42,692 bases of DNA from a virus. The DNA lies in IMG/VR virus record IMGVR_UViG_3300041809_002378, positions 1 through 42,692 of that record; one strand, written 5' to 3'. Below, one piece after another: positions 32,127 through 40,085 of this stretch (the stretch's first letter is position 1; every line of letters starts with the position of its first letter). Below the pieces are notes generated by a model. That model was not told where the DNA came from. It saw only the letters and a program-made list of their open reading frames with translations, and ran no database searches. A program made the position numbers and the translations under genes.

Positions 32127-32372
32127 ATGCTGATCCTGGTACGGAAGGAAAATGAAAAGGTGCTGATGCCCGCGCTGGGCATCACGATCACCGTCTGCCG
32201 CCTCAAGGGCGACAAGGTATGCCTGGGCATCGACGCCCCGCGGGAGGTCGAGATTCAGCGCGAAGAGGTCCTGCAACGGATTCTCTTGGGCCAGATTCTC
32301 CAAGCGCCGCCGGCGATCGCCGCGGACCTGGTGCTACCGCCGGAACCGGCGGGGAGGGTTTTGGCATCATGA
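32127..32372 (+). CDS. csrA: CsrA-family RNA-binding regulator
   Basis: 81 residues, ATG at 32127 after GAAGGAG. The first ~52 residues are a clear CsrA: MLILVRKENEKVLM, ITITVCRLKGDKVCLGIDAP, REVEIQREEVLQRI. The RNA-contacting positions are kept: Leu4, Arg6 and the Arg45 equivalent of E. coli Arg44. CsrA dimers bind GGA in hairpin loops near ribosome sites and change translation or mRNA life. The C-terminal tail (GQILQAPPAIAADLVLPPEP) is longer than in E. coli. A phage copy may redirect host metabolism or time phage genes; hairpins with GGA loops at 27722-27780 and 28532-28606 are candidate targets. The stop overlaps the next gene (ATGA). A reverse ACGCAAAGGCGC repeat lies just upstream (~32060-32090). 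Confidence 0.9.
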   Translation: MLILVRKENEKVLMPALGITITVCRLKGDKVCLGIDAPREVEIQREEVLQRILLGQILQAPPAIAADLVLPPEPAGRVLAS

Positions 32373-32614
32373 CGACCGAAACGCTTTTGCGCCTCGGGCC
32401 GCACGATTGGGTCAATCCGGCGGATATCGCCGCCGTGCGGTGGTTCAGCAGCCCGGTCACGGAGCATTGGGAGCTGCGCATCTGGCACCCGGCTGCCTGG
32501 CCGGCGATGTATTTCGTCGTCGCCCGGGACTGCGAATTGGACGTGGTGAAGGCCCTGGGCATCGAGCCGCGGCCGCCGATCGAGCGCGCGGAAGCGGCGG
32601 AGAAAGTCGATTAG
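32369..32614 (+). CDS. Hypothetical protein coupled to csrA, 81 aa
   Basis: ATG overlaps the csrA stop. Sequence MTTETLLRLGPHDWVNPADI, then VRWFSSPVTEHWELRIWH and YFVVARDCELDVVKALGIE. A small alpha/beta protein without membrane parts. Tight coupling suggests it is made with CsrA and could modulate it. I recognise no family. Confidence 0.6.
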   Translation: MTTETLLRLGPHDWVNPADIAAVRWFSSPVTEHWELRIWHPAAWPAMYFVVARDCELDVVKALGIEPRPPIERAEAAEKVD

Positions 32615-32662
32615 GCGCGGCGGCGCGGCCGCGCGGAAGACAACGAACGAAGGGATTCAACC

Positions 32663-34165
32663 ATGGAAAAGGAGCGGCCCTACCCCGTCGCCGAACTGCT
32701 GGCGATCGCCGAGGGAGAGCACGCCGAGCGCGTGGCGACGCTGGAAAACCTCCGCAACGTGACCGAGGTGCGGAAGAGCTACACCGCGGTGCTCCTCTGG
32801 CTGCACGGCCGCGGGGCGATCTCGCGCGACGTGGCGGCCGACTGGCGGGAGATCGGCGCCTCCTCCGCGGTGCGGCTGGGACAGCGGACGGTGCAGGAGG
32901 CGGTCAAGTTCTGGCGCCGCCTGGGCATCTTGAAAACGACCGCGCGGTATGATAACAACGGATCGTTGATCGCTCCGCTCGCACGACTGGACTGGGGGGC
33001 CGTCCTCGCGGTCGTGACGGGCCGGCCGAATGCCGCCGTGCACGAGGCCCCCAGGGCGGAGCGGGTGGCCGAGGCGGAGGGCCGGCATTTCCTTGCCGGC
33101 CCTCCGCATTCTGACCCTTCTCCGGAGAACCCTGGGGCAGAGTCCATTGCCCGCGGAGAGCAGTTTACCGCAGCCACGCAAAGCGCCCAAGGGCAAGCCG
33201 GAAAGGCCCTCTCCACTTCCGGGGGTCCTAGCGCACGGAGGCATACCGACAACGGGGGTCCTAGCGCACCGTGCGCTACCCCTAGCGCACCGTGCGCTAC
33301 CCCTAGCGCACGGTGCGCTAGGGTCCTTACCGCCGACGGGGGTCCTAGCGCACGCGAGCCGCTTCGCCATGGAGCGTACGCGCGGCGTGACTGGCAACGC
33401 GTGCACGCCTGCGCGCACGGTCTTTCCGTCTCCGTATCCGATTCCGTCGTCGACGACGGAGGCGTGCGCCGCGAGGCGCCGCCGGCCGCGGTGCGGGCGC
33501 TGATCGGCGAGGCGGCGGCCTTGCTCGGCATCAATCCGCCGGGCGAAAAAATGCACCGGCTGCTCTCGGCCGCCGCCCTGGCTGCGCTCTGGTTTTGGGG
33601 CCGCGATTGGTTGCTCATCTCGGCGCGAATCATGGGCGAGGACATGAAGGCCGGCAGGGTGAGGAGGCCCACGGGCCTGCTGCCCTGCATCCTGGCCCAG
33701 CAGGCCGTGGCCGTAGGCGGCATGCAAACCATCGATGATCCGGGCGTCCGCCTCTCGCGCTACAACGCGATCATGAGTCCCATCGAGCGCTTCGCCGCGC
33801 GCAGATACCCGCCGCCGGCGGCGCCGCCGCAGCAGCCGCCCGCGGCCGCCGCGGCGCGATCGCGCTACGAGGTCTCCGCGGACGAGCGGGCGGCGCGACA
33901 GCGCGAAGAGCGGGGAATGATCGCCGCGGCGCGCAATGCGCTCAAGGCCGCGCCCTCCCCTGCCCCGGGGCAGGGCGAAAGCGGGGACCAAGAAAAACCC
34001 CTAGAATTCGCGGGGGAAATGCAGAAGGGGGGCGCGGAACGACAAGGCGAAAGCGAGCAGGGGGAGGGGGATTTCGGGACGGGAGACGGGGAAACGACCG
34101 ATCCCCAAATCCCTAAATCCCCCGTCTCTAAATCCCTCGTTTCCGCCGCCGCGCGGCCGCCGTAA
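32663..34165 (+). CDS. Replication initiator-like protein carrying internal iterons
   Basis: 500 residues, ATG at 32663. Residues 1-110 form a winged-helix-like, basic domain (LHGRGAISRDVAADWREIGASSAVRLGQRTVQEAVKFWRRLGILKTTARYD), typical of phage initiators that bind DNA. Residues ~188-230 are low-complexity (GGPSARRHTDNGGPSAPCATPSAPCA), because the DNA there is an array of eight 10-base repeats. Lambda O and many relatives carry the origin inside the initiator gene in the same way. Residues 270-380 are helical (VRALIGEAAALLGINPPGEKMHRLL, WFWGRDWLLISARIMGEDMKAGRV), which could recruit host helicase. The C-terminus is repeat-derived (PQIPKSPVSKSLVS). No helicase or polymerase gene is in the window. 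Confidence 0.65.
   Translation: MEKERPYPVAELLAIAEGEHAERVATLENLRNVTEVRKSYTAVLLWLHGRGAISRDVAADWREIGASSAVRLGQRTVQEAVKFWRRLGILKTTARYDNNGSLIAPLARLDWGAVLAVVTGRPNAAVHEAPRAERVAEAEGRHFLAGPPHSDPSPENPGAESIARGEQFTAATQSAQGQAGKALSTSGGPSARRHTDNGGPSAPCATPSAPCATPSARCARVLTADGGPSAREPLRHGAYARRDWQRVHACAHGLSVSVSDSVVDDGGVRREAPPAAVRALIGEAAALLGINPPGEKMHRLLSAAALAALWFWGRDWLLISARIMGEDMKAGRVRRPTGLLPCILAQQAVAVGGMQTIDDPGVRLSRYNAIMSPIERFAARRYPPPAAPPQQPPAAAAARSRYEVSADERAARQREERGMIAAARNALKAAPSPAPGQGESGDQEKPLEFAGEMQKGGAERQGESEQGEGDFGTGDGETTDPQIPKSPVSKSLVSAAARPP
33227..33353 (+). repeat. Iteron array, candidate replication origin
   Basis: Five forward copies of CCTAGCGCAC begin at 33227, 33260, 33281, 33302 and 33344, and three reverse copies (GTGCGCTA) begin at 33271, 33292 and 33313. 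The middle copies form three palindromes, each 21 bp from the next, so binding sites fall on one face of the helix. The first, second and last copies are preceded by GGGGGT. The array lies inside the initiator gene, keeping its frame open. I see no strongly AT-rich unwinding element next to it. Confidence 0.8.
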
Positions 34166-34183
34166 CGTGCGAACTTGTGTCCC

Positions 34184-34282
34184 GAGCCGCCTGCTCGTCG
34201 CAAGGCGGCTCCGGCCGGACCGGCGCTTTGGCACAGTTCACTTGGCAGAGGACGGGCCGGCGCCGGCCCCGGCCGGGTTTTT
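34184..34282 (+). promoter_or_regulatory. Two hairpins in the leader of the 34321 gene
   Basis: GAGCCGCCT (34184-34192) and AGGCGGCTC (34203-34211) form a perfect 9-bp hairpin with a 10-base loop. A second GC-rich hairpin around 34254-34277 is followed by TTTTT (34278-34282) and could be a terminator for the initiator gene. Gene start comes about 40 bases later after GAGGAAGGAAAA. Confidence 0.5.
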
Positions 34283-34320
34283 CAAATTCCCGTGGCGATT
34301 CGAGGAGGGAGGAAGGAAAA

Positions 34321-35808
34321 GTGGTTACGACAACGAAACGAAGACGCTCTCACGCCAAGGCGCCAAGGCGCAAAGCCAACCAGACGGCGCCGGACAGCAA
34401 GACGAAAGCACCGGCGGCGGATAAAAACCGCTTCGAGCACGATCTCTGGGGGCTCATCGACGGCGCGGAAAAATGGCTGCGGCGGCACCGCGTCCCGCAA
34501 CGAGACTTCGGCCTCTGGACGATGCTGCTGCCGGACGAGGAGTGGCACGTGTCCATCTCGCTGAAGGCGTGGACCGCGAAAGTCGATCGTTGGCTGGAGG
34601 CCTGGCGGAAGGCCGGCTGGCAGCGGGCCCCGGCTGGTCGGGAATACCAGGTCTTCAAGACCGTCGGCGACGTGCCGATGGGCATCCAGTTCGCCGACCT
34701 GGGCAGCGGCGTCTACGCGGTGAGAAAGGGCGACCCGGAGTTTTTCAGCGACACGGGTTACATGTCGCTGAGTCAGATCGGTTCCCGGACGACGCCCGCG
34801 GCGGCGGAAAAACTGCTGCTCAAAGAACTCGAGAAATTCCGCCAAAAACGGGCTAAGGTGGAACTGAAGCGCTTGGGCGGTAAGCGCCATCCTCCCCGCG
34901 CCTCTGCGCCTTTGCGTGAGACTCCTTCGGTCAAACCTGGTGCCCCCGGCGGAAACGGCGAGGCCGCCGGCACGGCCATGGTGCTGCGCCAGGACGGCCC
35001 GGACCTGCCGGCGATCGTCTCGCTGGAGGAGGCCGAAACGCTCAAGGAGTGCGAAGAGACGATCCGCCAAAACCTCCATGGCTTTATCGAGGTCGGCCAG
35101 GCCCTGGGGCGGATCCAGCAGGAGCGGCTCTATCGGGGCAAGTACAAGACGTTCGAGGAGTATTGCCGCACGGAGTGGGATTTCGCCCGCGCCTACGCCT
35201 ACCGCCTGGTGAGCGCGGCCAGCGTGGTCAAGCGGCTGGAAGTGTCACCAATTGGCGACGGCGGCAAAAGTGGGACGAAGCGCTCCGACCTCCCGGACGG
35301 CCATATCGTGCTGCCGGCGACCGAGTCGCAGGTGCGGCCCCTGACGCGGCTGACCGACCCCAAGCAGCAGATCGCCGCCTGGAAAAAGGTCCTCAAGGCG
35401 GCGCCCCGCGGGGCCGACAACGTGCCGCGGGTGACGGCCGAGATCGTGGAACGGGTGGTGGCCGAGACGATCGGAGAGCCGACGAAGAGGCCGGCGGCAA
35501 ACGGGCACGCGGCGATGGAAGAACCTCGCGCGAAGCCGCAAAGCCGCGAAGGAAAAGAGATTCACCACGGAGACACGGAGCGCACGGAGAGGGATCATGG
35601 GCTGCCGCTCTGGAAGCTCGAGGCCGCTACGCTCTTGGCCCTCGACCGCGAGTTGGAAGAGACGGTCAAAACCTATTCGCTCGACGAGCTGGACGAATTG
35701 CTTCTTTTGCTCCGCGACCTGGCCGGCCGCGTGGTGGCATTGCACGCGAAGTGGCGGCAAGGAGGGGCCCGCCGCCAATCCCCAATCCCCAATCCCTCGG
35801 TCCGATGA
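34321..35808 (+). CDS. DNA-binding protein of plasmid/phage type, 495 aa
   Basis: GTG start at 34321 behind GGAAGGAAAA; the frame is open further upstream, but no better site exists. The N-terminus (SHAKAPRRKAN) is repeat-encoded. Residues ~35-190 form an alpha/beta domain (HDLWGLIDGAEKWLRRHRVPQRD, YMSLSQIGSRTTPAAAEK). After a linker that again reads as repeat (PRASAPLRETPS), residues ~235-330 contain LHGFIEVGQALGRIQQERLYRG, YKTFEEYCRTEWDFARAYAYRLVSAASVV and ATESQVRPLTRLTDPKQQIAAWKKVL. This block is common in plasmid and phage DNA-binding proteins with a ParB-like helix-turn-helix. The gene ends by overlapping the methylase start (ATGA), suggesting joint production. Role in replication or DNA marking is inferred. 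Confidence 0.6.
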   Translation: MVTTTKRRRSHAKAPRRKANQTAPDSKTKAPAADKNRFEHDLWGLIDGAEKWLRRHRVPQRDFGLWTMLLPDEEWHVSISLKAWTAKVDRWLEAWRKAGWQRAPAGREYQVFKTVGDVPMGIQFADLGSGVYAVRKGDPEFFSDTGYMSLSQIGSRTTPAAAEKLLLKELEKFRQKRAKVELKRLGGKRHPPRASAPLRETPSVKPGAPGGNGEAAGTAMVLRQDGPDLPAIVSLEEAETLKECEETIRQNLHGFIEVGQALGRIQQERLYRGKYKTFEEYCRTEWDFARAYAYRLVSAASVVKRLEVSPIGDGGKSGTKRSDLPDGHIVLPATESQVRPLTRLTDPKQQIAAWKKVLKAAPRGADNVPRVTAEIVERVVAETIGEPTKRPAANGHAAMEEPRAKPQSREGKEIHHGDTERTERDHGLPLWKLEAATLLALDRELEETVKTYSLDELDELLLLLRDLAGRVVALHAKWRQGGARRQSPIPNPSVR

Positions 35809-36767
35809 GCTATCCCGGCGGCAAGGCGATGGAAGGCACCTACCAGCGGATCATCAACCTGATCCCGCCCCACGACGTCTTCGTCGAACCCTTCGCCGGC
35901 TCCGCGGCCATCGCCCGCCTCAAGCGGCCGGCCAGGCGCACGATCCTCATCGATCTCGACCCGCGCGCCACCGACGCTTTACGCGCTGTCGGCAGCCGCT
36001 TGCCGGCAACCACCGGCAGAAACGGCGATCGGGTACCGGCGCAAACGCCGGCGTCGGACCGAGCCTTGCCGCGGCTACCGACGAATACGCAGGTGGTGGA
36101 AGCGGACGGCATCGCCTGGCTCGAATACCAGCCCGACCGCGTCATGTCGAGTTGGTTCGTTTACGCCGATCCGCCCTACCTGCCCGAAACATGCAAGAGT
36201 CGCTGCCCCTACCGATTCGGCATGGGAACGAAAGAGCACCTGCGGCTCCTGGAGGTTCTCAAAGAGCTTCCCTGCCCGGTGATGATCTCGGGCCGCTGGT
36301 CGCGACTCTATGCCGAGCAGCTCGGCGGCTGGGCATCGCACACCTGGTACGCCATGAACCGCGGCGGCTCGACGGGCGAAGAGACGATCTGGATGAACTA
36401 TGCCGAGCCGACGGCCCTGCACGATTACCGCTACCTGGGACGCGACTATCGCCAGCGGGAAAACCTGGCCCGCCGCCGGCGGCGCTGGGTGGCCAGGCTC
36501 CAGCGCATGGACACGCTCCAGCGGCAAATGCTCTTGATGGCCATGCAGGAAGTTTTGCTCGGTCCGCCCCCGGCGGATCCGGCGGTGGAGGCCCATAGCG
36601 GCGGAAACGGCGATGGTCGATCGAGCAACGGCCGAAGCGGCGGTGATGGCCACCATCGGTCGACCAGCGGCGGAAATGGCGAGGGCGGCCGGGCCGGGAA
36701 GAAAAAAGCCCCTCGGCCGAGACCGGCGAAAACGGCGGTAGCCGCGGCAAGGCGGGGGAAACCATGA
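35805..36767 (+). CDS. D12-class DNA adenine methyltransferase (Dam-like)
   Basis: 320 residues; the ATG at 35805 overlaps the preceding stop. The protein starts MSYPGGKAMEGTYQRIINLIPPHD. Motif I (VFVEPFAGSAA, residues 25-35) binds S-adenosylmethionine, and motif IV is DPPY (122-125), characteristic of N6-adenine methylases. ILIDLDP (48-53) and the end GEETIWMNY also fit the D12 family. Between them a ~35-residue segment (residues ~63-95) and the C-terminal ~70 residues (GGNGDGRSSNGRSGGDG) are low-complexity, encoded by dispersed repeats. It probably protects phage DNA from restriction or marks the origin. No matching endonuclease is in the window. Confidence 0.85.
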   Translation: MSYPGGKAMEGTYQRIINLIPPHDVFVEPFAGSAAIARLKRPARRTILIDLDPRATDALRAVGSRLPATTGRNGDRVPAQTPASDRALPRLPTNTQVVEADGIAWLEYQPDRVMSSWFVYADPPYLPETCKSRCPYRFGMGTKEHLRLLEVLKELPCPVMISGRWSRLYAEQLGGWASHTWYAMNRGGSTGEETIWMNYAEPTALHDYRYLGRDYRQRENLARRRRRWVARLQRMDTLQRQMLLMAMQEVLLGPPPADPAVEAHSGGNGDGRSSNGRSGGDGHHRSTSGGNGEGGRAGKKKAPRPRPAKTAVAAARRGKP

Positions 36768-36865
36768 AGCTGCTTCTCCCCTGGAGATGGCTCATCTCGG
36801 CCTGGATCGCCTGGCGGACCCGGCGGGCCTTCAGGCGGGCGCTGCGCGACAAGGGCTTTTCTTGA
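36764..36865 (+). CDS. Very small basic, hydrophobic peptide, 33 aa
   Basis: ATG overlaps the methylase stop (ATGA). The peptide reads MKLLLPWRWLISAWIAW followed by an arginine-rich helix ending DKGFS. Short membrane-active peptides look like this, but translation is inferred only from the coupled start. Function unknown. Confidence 0.4.
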   Translation: MKLLLPWRWLISAWIAWRTRRAFRRALRDKGFS

Positions 36866-36880
36866 TCCGCCGGAAAAAGG

Positions 36881-37249
36881 ACTCACGCCAAGGCGCTAAG
36901 GCGCAAAGGAGGGAACGGGGATGGTCAGCGACGATTACATTCGGGGCCTGGCGGCGCGGCTCGATCCGGCGGCACAAGCCGAGTTCGGCGAGATCGAACG
37001 ATTGATCCTCAAGCGGTCCATGATCGCCTGCGGCATGGAAGAATATCCGCCGGTCCGGGGAGATTCAACCGGCGCACGCGCTAGCGGCGACATGGTCTGC
37101 AAAATCTGCCTCCAGACCTATGCCGCGCATCCCATGGACTGGCGGGTGATCGGCTATGGCGACGTGCCCTTCCTAAACGTGCTCTGCAACGGGTCCCGGG
37201 TTAAGTTGTAGCCCGCTTCCTTTGCGCCTCTGCGCCTTTGCGTGAGATC
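36881..37249. repeat. Gene cassette bracketed by inverted dispersed repeats
   Basis: A forward ACGCCAAGGCGCTAAGGCGC copy (36881-36914) and a reverse CGCCTCTGCGCCTTTGCGTG copy (37219-37249) flank exactly one gene (36921-37211). The left copy ends in AAAGGAGGGAA, which serves as that gene's ribosome site. The arrangement resembles a small mobile cassette. Confidence 0.6.
36921..37211 (+). CDS. Small protein with CxxC...H...C, 96 aa
   Basis: ATG at 36921, seven bases after GGAGGG, which lies at the end of a dispersed repeat. Begins MVSDDYIRGLAARLDPAAQ; the second half has CKICLQTYAAHPMDW and ends VLCNGSRVKL, so a single zinc site is possible. Helical N-terminal half. No known family. Confidence 0.55.
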   Translation: MVSDDYIRGLAARLDPAAQAEFGEIERLILKRSMIACGMEEYPPVRGDSTGARASGDMVCKICLQTYAAHPMDWRVIGYGDVPFLNVLCNGSRVKL

Positions 37250-37318
37250 TGTTCGTCGGCGGGTGCGCGCACGGCTCGGGACCAAAAAAGGTGCAATAGA
37301 CCTTTTTTCCCCAAGTGC

Positions 37319-38134
37319 TCAGGCGGCCCGCCCTTGCGCGCCCACTAGCCGCAGCTTCTCCTGGCAGCACTGCGAGATGAACGCCAGGTCGTCGATCGAC
37401 AGGTCGGCCAGGCGGCGGAGGATCAAGAGCCGCGCCGGCTTGCTGCGGCTGGGCGGGGCCACGCGGGCCGGACGCAGCTCCAAAACCTTCAGGCGGACGG
37501 CCGCGGCCGTGGGCTTCTCGGCGAGGATCCACGCCCAGAGGGCCCTCGATTGCGCCGAGAGGGCCGCGCGGATCGCCCATTGGCCGGTCCGCGGCTGACG
37601 CTTGATCAGCGGCAGCAGGGCCCGCAGCGTGCTTACGGGGAGCGTCTTGGCGGGCTTCGAACCGAAGAGGTGGACCACCCAGTACAGCGCGATGATCCGG
37701 TTCACCCGCAAGGCCTCGCCGCGCAGCCCCTCGGCCTTCAGCCGCTCGACGATGTGGCGGATGGCGGCCGGGCGGGCGACGGCGTGGCGGGCCTGCTCGG
37801 CAACCCATTGATCGGCCCAATAGCCCAGGTGCACGACGCGGGCGGTAGTCGCCTGATCGGCGGCGAGCCAGGCAGCCACCAGCCGCCCGAGCGTGACCCG
37901 GGGAGCCGCCGCCGGCGGCGGCGCGGGCCCGGCCGCGGCGGGAAGGGAGGCCGCCGCGACCGGACCGGGAGGATGTTTTGCTTCGGTCGCGGGTTGGTCG
38001 ACGGACTCTTGCCGGGAGGGGGCCGGCGCGAGGTCCGCCGACGGTGCTTTTGCAGGGGATGCGGCCGGCTGCGTCCCGTGGAGAACCCGGCCGATTATCC
38101 CCCCGAGCGAAAACGCTTGATCCTGTGCGTCCAC
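37319..38134 (-). CDS. Minus-strand protein of unknown function, 271 aa
   Basis: Read leftwards from the GTG at 38134, chosen because GGAGGGAAAAGGGAC precedes it on that strand; the frame is open to 38176. Residues ~20-85 are a proline/alanine-rich linker (PAASPAKAPSADLAPAP). Residues ~90-215 are helical: VTLGRLVAAWLAADQATTARVV, YWADQWVAEQARHAV, VNRIIALYWVVHLFG, TLPVSTLRALLPLIKRQPRTG. The C-terminus is basic with helices. It is the only long minus-strand gene, so it is the best candidate for a protein made in the lysogen, such as a repressor or partition protein. I see no helix-turn-helix I would insist on. The gap 38135-38509 holds no gene; a weak plus-strand TTGACT box lies at 38256. Confidence 0.6.
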   Translation of the reverse strand: MDAQDQAFSLGGIIGRVLHGTQPAASPAKAPSADLAPAPSRQESVDQPATEAKHPPGPVAAASLPAAAGPAPPPAAAPRVTLGRLVAAWLAADQATTARVVHLGYWADQWVAEQARHAVARPAAIRHIVERLKAEGLRGEALRVNRIIALYWVVHLFGSKPAKTLPVSTLRALLPLIKRQPRTGQWAIRAALSAQSRALWAWILAEKPTAAAVRLKVLELRPARVAPPSRSKPARLLILRRLADLSIDDLAFISQCCQEKLRLVGAQGRAA

Positions 38135-38509
38135 GTCCCTTTTCCCTCCAAGCAAGAGCCACAGACCCAAACCCACGTAAGAAAGGTTTCGGCAGGTCCG
38201 GGGACTCCAGTTTTGCCGGATGGGGCGCCGGCCGCTTTTCGCGCACCACCGGAACTTGACTTTTTCCCCCGCACGGGTCCTAAGCGTGAGCTAAACTTTT
38301 CGGACTAGGAAAGCCCTGCCTCCCCTTCCGCCTCTGCGGCCCACCCTATGTAGATCGTTTCCCCATCTCGCCGCGCGGCGTGAAGCCTGGGTCTATAGGT
38401 CCCGGGCACAATTCGCGCGGCCGCGGCACCCGTGAGCTTTGCTCCAATGGCCCGCGGCCGCGCGATCTCTTTGCAAAGGGGGAAGGCGGAGGGCGGACGG
38501 GGGAAAAAA

Positions 38510-38782
38510 ATGGAAAGAAGCCCCGTGACCAAATTCCAGGCCGCCAAGGCCGCCCAGCGTCTGAAGGTGATCGAGGCCAAATGCAAGGATCTGTACGAGG
38601 AACGGGACTCGATCGAGTCCCGCCTCATCGACGCGGTGCGGGCCAGCCGCAACGAATCGATCGCCCTGCCCGACGGCGCCACCATCACCCTGAAGGACAA
38701 TTTTCAGGACCGCGAGGGAAACCCGCGGAACGTGGCGTTTAAGACAGCCGCGGTGAAACGCTTTGAAATCCAAGTGAAGTAG
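38510..38782 (+). CDS. Hypothetical protein, 90 aa
   Basis: ATG at 38510; the frame is open from 38432, but that part is the GGCGGAGGGCGGACGGGGG repeat, which ends in a purine run that may act as ribosome site. Sequence MERSPVTKFQAAKAAQRLKV, a coiled-coil-like helix (EAKCKDLYEERDSIESRLIDAV), then beta strands (IALPDGATITLKDNFQD; VAFKTAAVKRFEIQVK). Resembles small phage proteins of unknown role. Confidence 0.55.
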   Translation: MERSPVTKFQAAKAAQRLKVIEAKCKDLYEERDSIESRLIDAVRASRNESIALPDGATITLKDNFQDREGNPRNVAFKTAAVKRFEIQVK

Positions 38783-38882
38783 GCGAGAAATCAAATTCCC
38801 CGCCGCTCTCCGGCAGCTCGACGGCCCGCAGTGAAGAGGCGTTGACGGGCGAGCGGACGGGGAACAGAGAATCGCCAGACGC

Positions 38883-39500
38883 ATGACCTCCGCAATTCTT
38901 CCCGCCGCAGCCTCCTGCCCGATTCCTGACTCGCGGCCGCCGCGCGCCGGCAGCCGCAGCGTCCGCTTCGCCCAGGCCCGGTGCGAGATCCGCGACGGAG
39001 ACGTCCTGCTCTGGCGGCCCACCTCGCTCTGCGGTCGGGCCATCGCCGCCGCGACCGGCTCGATCTACTCGCACGCCTCGCTTGCGGCCTGGTTCTGCGA
39101 TTCGCTGGCCAATCTGGAAATGGTCCAATGGGCCGGCGGCCGGGCCGCCAATCTGGAAAAGCAAGTGCAGCGCTGGCCGGGCTGCTGCGACGTCTACCGC
39201 GTGCCGGTGATCCCCGAGCCGCGCTGGGTCGTCAGGCAGATGTTCCGCCTGGTGCAGCAGGACTACGGCTGGCAGGACTTTTTGTACATCGTCGGTAGCC
39301 GCTATTTGCGGTTGCCCCTCTTGGCCGTGGAAAACACCCGCGATCCGGAGCAGCCGCGGGTGTGTAGCGCGGCGGTGGCCTGGGCGATCCGTACCGGCGC
39401 GGGCCTGCGGGTCGATCCGCGGCGCAACGACGCCCAGATCGTCCCCGGCGACCTGGCCGACGAGGATTTTTCCCGTTACGTGCTGACACTGATTCCATGA
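38883..39500 (+). CDS. YiiX/NlpC-P60-like cysteine peptidase
   Basis: 205 residues, ATG at 38883. The pattern is that of permuted NlpC/P60-type enzymes of the YiiX group: GDVLLWRP (residues ~39-46), a histidine in SIYSHASL (~60-67), and a later cysteine in RVCSAAVAWAIRTGAG (~160-175). Such enzymes cut amide bonds in peptidoglycan peptides or in proteins and lipids. In a phage genome near the putative lysis genes an endolysin or cell-wall role is plausible. No signal peptide or cell-wall binding domain is visible, so a holin would be needed for export. Confidence 0.65.
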   Translation: MTSAILPAAASCPIPDSRPPRAGSRSVRFAQARCEIRDGDVLLWRPTSLCGRAIAAATGSIYSHASLAAWFCDSLANLEMVQWAGGRAANLEKQVQRWPGCCDVYRVPVIPEPRWVVRQMFRLVQQDYGWQDFLYIVGSRYLRLPLLAVENTRDPEQPRVCSAAVAWAIRTGAGLRVDPRRNDAQIVPGDLADEDFSRYVLTLIP

Positions 39501-39511
39501 GAACCGAACAG

Positions 39512-39599
39512 GTCTCACGCAAAGGCGCAAAGGCGCAAAGAGGAAACGACATGAACCGCCGTCTTTCCTTGGCGCCTCTGCGCCTTTGCGTGAGAATCT
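39512..39599. repeat. Inverted repeat pair forming a long hairpin
   Basis: Forward (TCTCACGCAAAGGCGCAAAG at 39512) and reverse (GCCTCTGCGCCTTTGCGTGA at ~39576) copies match over about 26 of 28 bases and flank a loop of roughly 28 bases. The transcript could form a very stable hairpin between the peptidase gene and the gene at 39670. Confidence 0.7.
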
Positions 39600-39622
39600 T
39601 TCCGCTCGCATTCGTTGCCTGA
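39551..39622 (+). CDS. Possible 23-codon leader peptide
   Basis: An ATG with AAAGAGGAAACGAC upstream opens a 23-codon frame (MNRRLSLAPLRLCVRIF...) that ends 47 bases before the next gene. Most of it is the reverse dispersed repeat. It could be a leader peptide affecting the hairpin, or chance. Confidence 0.25.
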   Translation: MNRRLSLAPLRLCVRIFPLAFVA

Positions 39623-39669
39623 CGTTATCCCAGAAACCGGCGCCTTGGGCGCCGAGAAAAGGAAGAGCC

Positions 39670-39972
39670 ATGAACCGCGTTTTCGTGCTGAAGAACTGCC
39701 TGCAAGCCGCCACCGCCCTCCGCCAGACCCTGAGCCCGGCGGGCATCCGCCGCGCCTACCGCGTGGTGGGCGATCTGCACGCCCAGACGATCGAAGAGGC
39801 CGGCTCCAACGCGGCCGTGCTCGCCGTGCTGACGACGGCCAGCGACGAGGAGAAGGCGCAGGCCGCGAGCGAACTGGGCTGGACGCCCAACCCGCAGAAC
39901 GTGCAACTGCTCTTGCAGATCGCCGAGCAGATGATGGTCATGATGGCCGCCAGCAAGGGCGTCCCGGCCTGA
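39670..39972 (+). CDS. Hypothetical helical protein, 100 aa
   Basis: ATG at 39670 after GGAAGAGCC. Sequence MNRVFVLKNCLQAATALRQT, YRVVGDLHAQTIEEAGSNAAVLAVL and a C-terminal methionine-rich helix (IAEQMMVMMAASKGVPA). Could be a small structural or regulatory phage protein. The 113-bp gap that follows is filled with AAATCCCTAAATCCC-type repeat. Confidence 0.55.
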   Translation: MNRVFVLKNCLQAATALRQTLSPAGIRRAYRVVGDLHAQTIEEAGSNAAVLAVLTTASDEEKAQAASELGWTPNPQNVQLLLQIAEQMMVMMAASKGVPA

Positions 39973-40085
39973 TCAGAGCAGGGATTGGGAGAGCTGGGAA
40001 TTTCGGGATTTCGAGAACGCCCGAACTCCGTACCCCTAAATCCCTAAATCCCTGACCCCTAAATCCGTCTCTCTGGAGCAAAGCG

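Noticed and set aside
33227-33353. CRISPR array
   Set aside because: Units are 10 bases in both orientations at 21-bp spacing, with no unique spacers of the usual 25-40 bases; they fit iterons.
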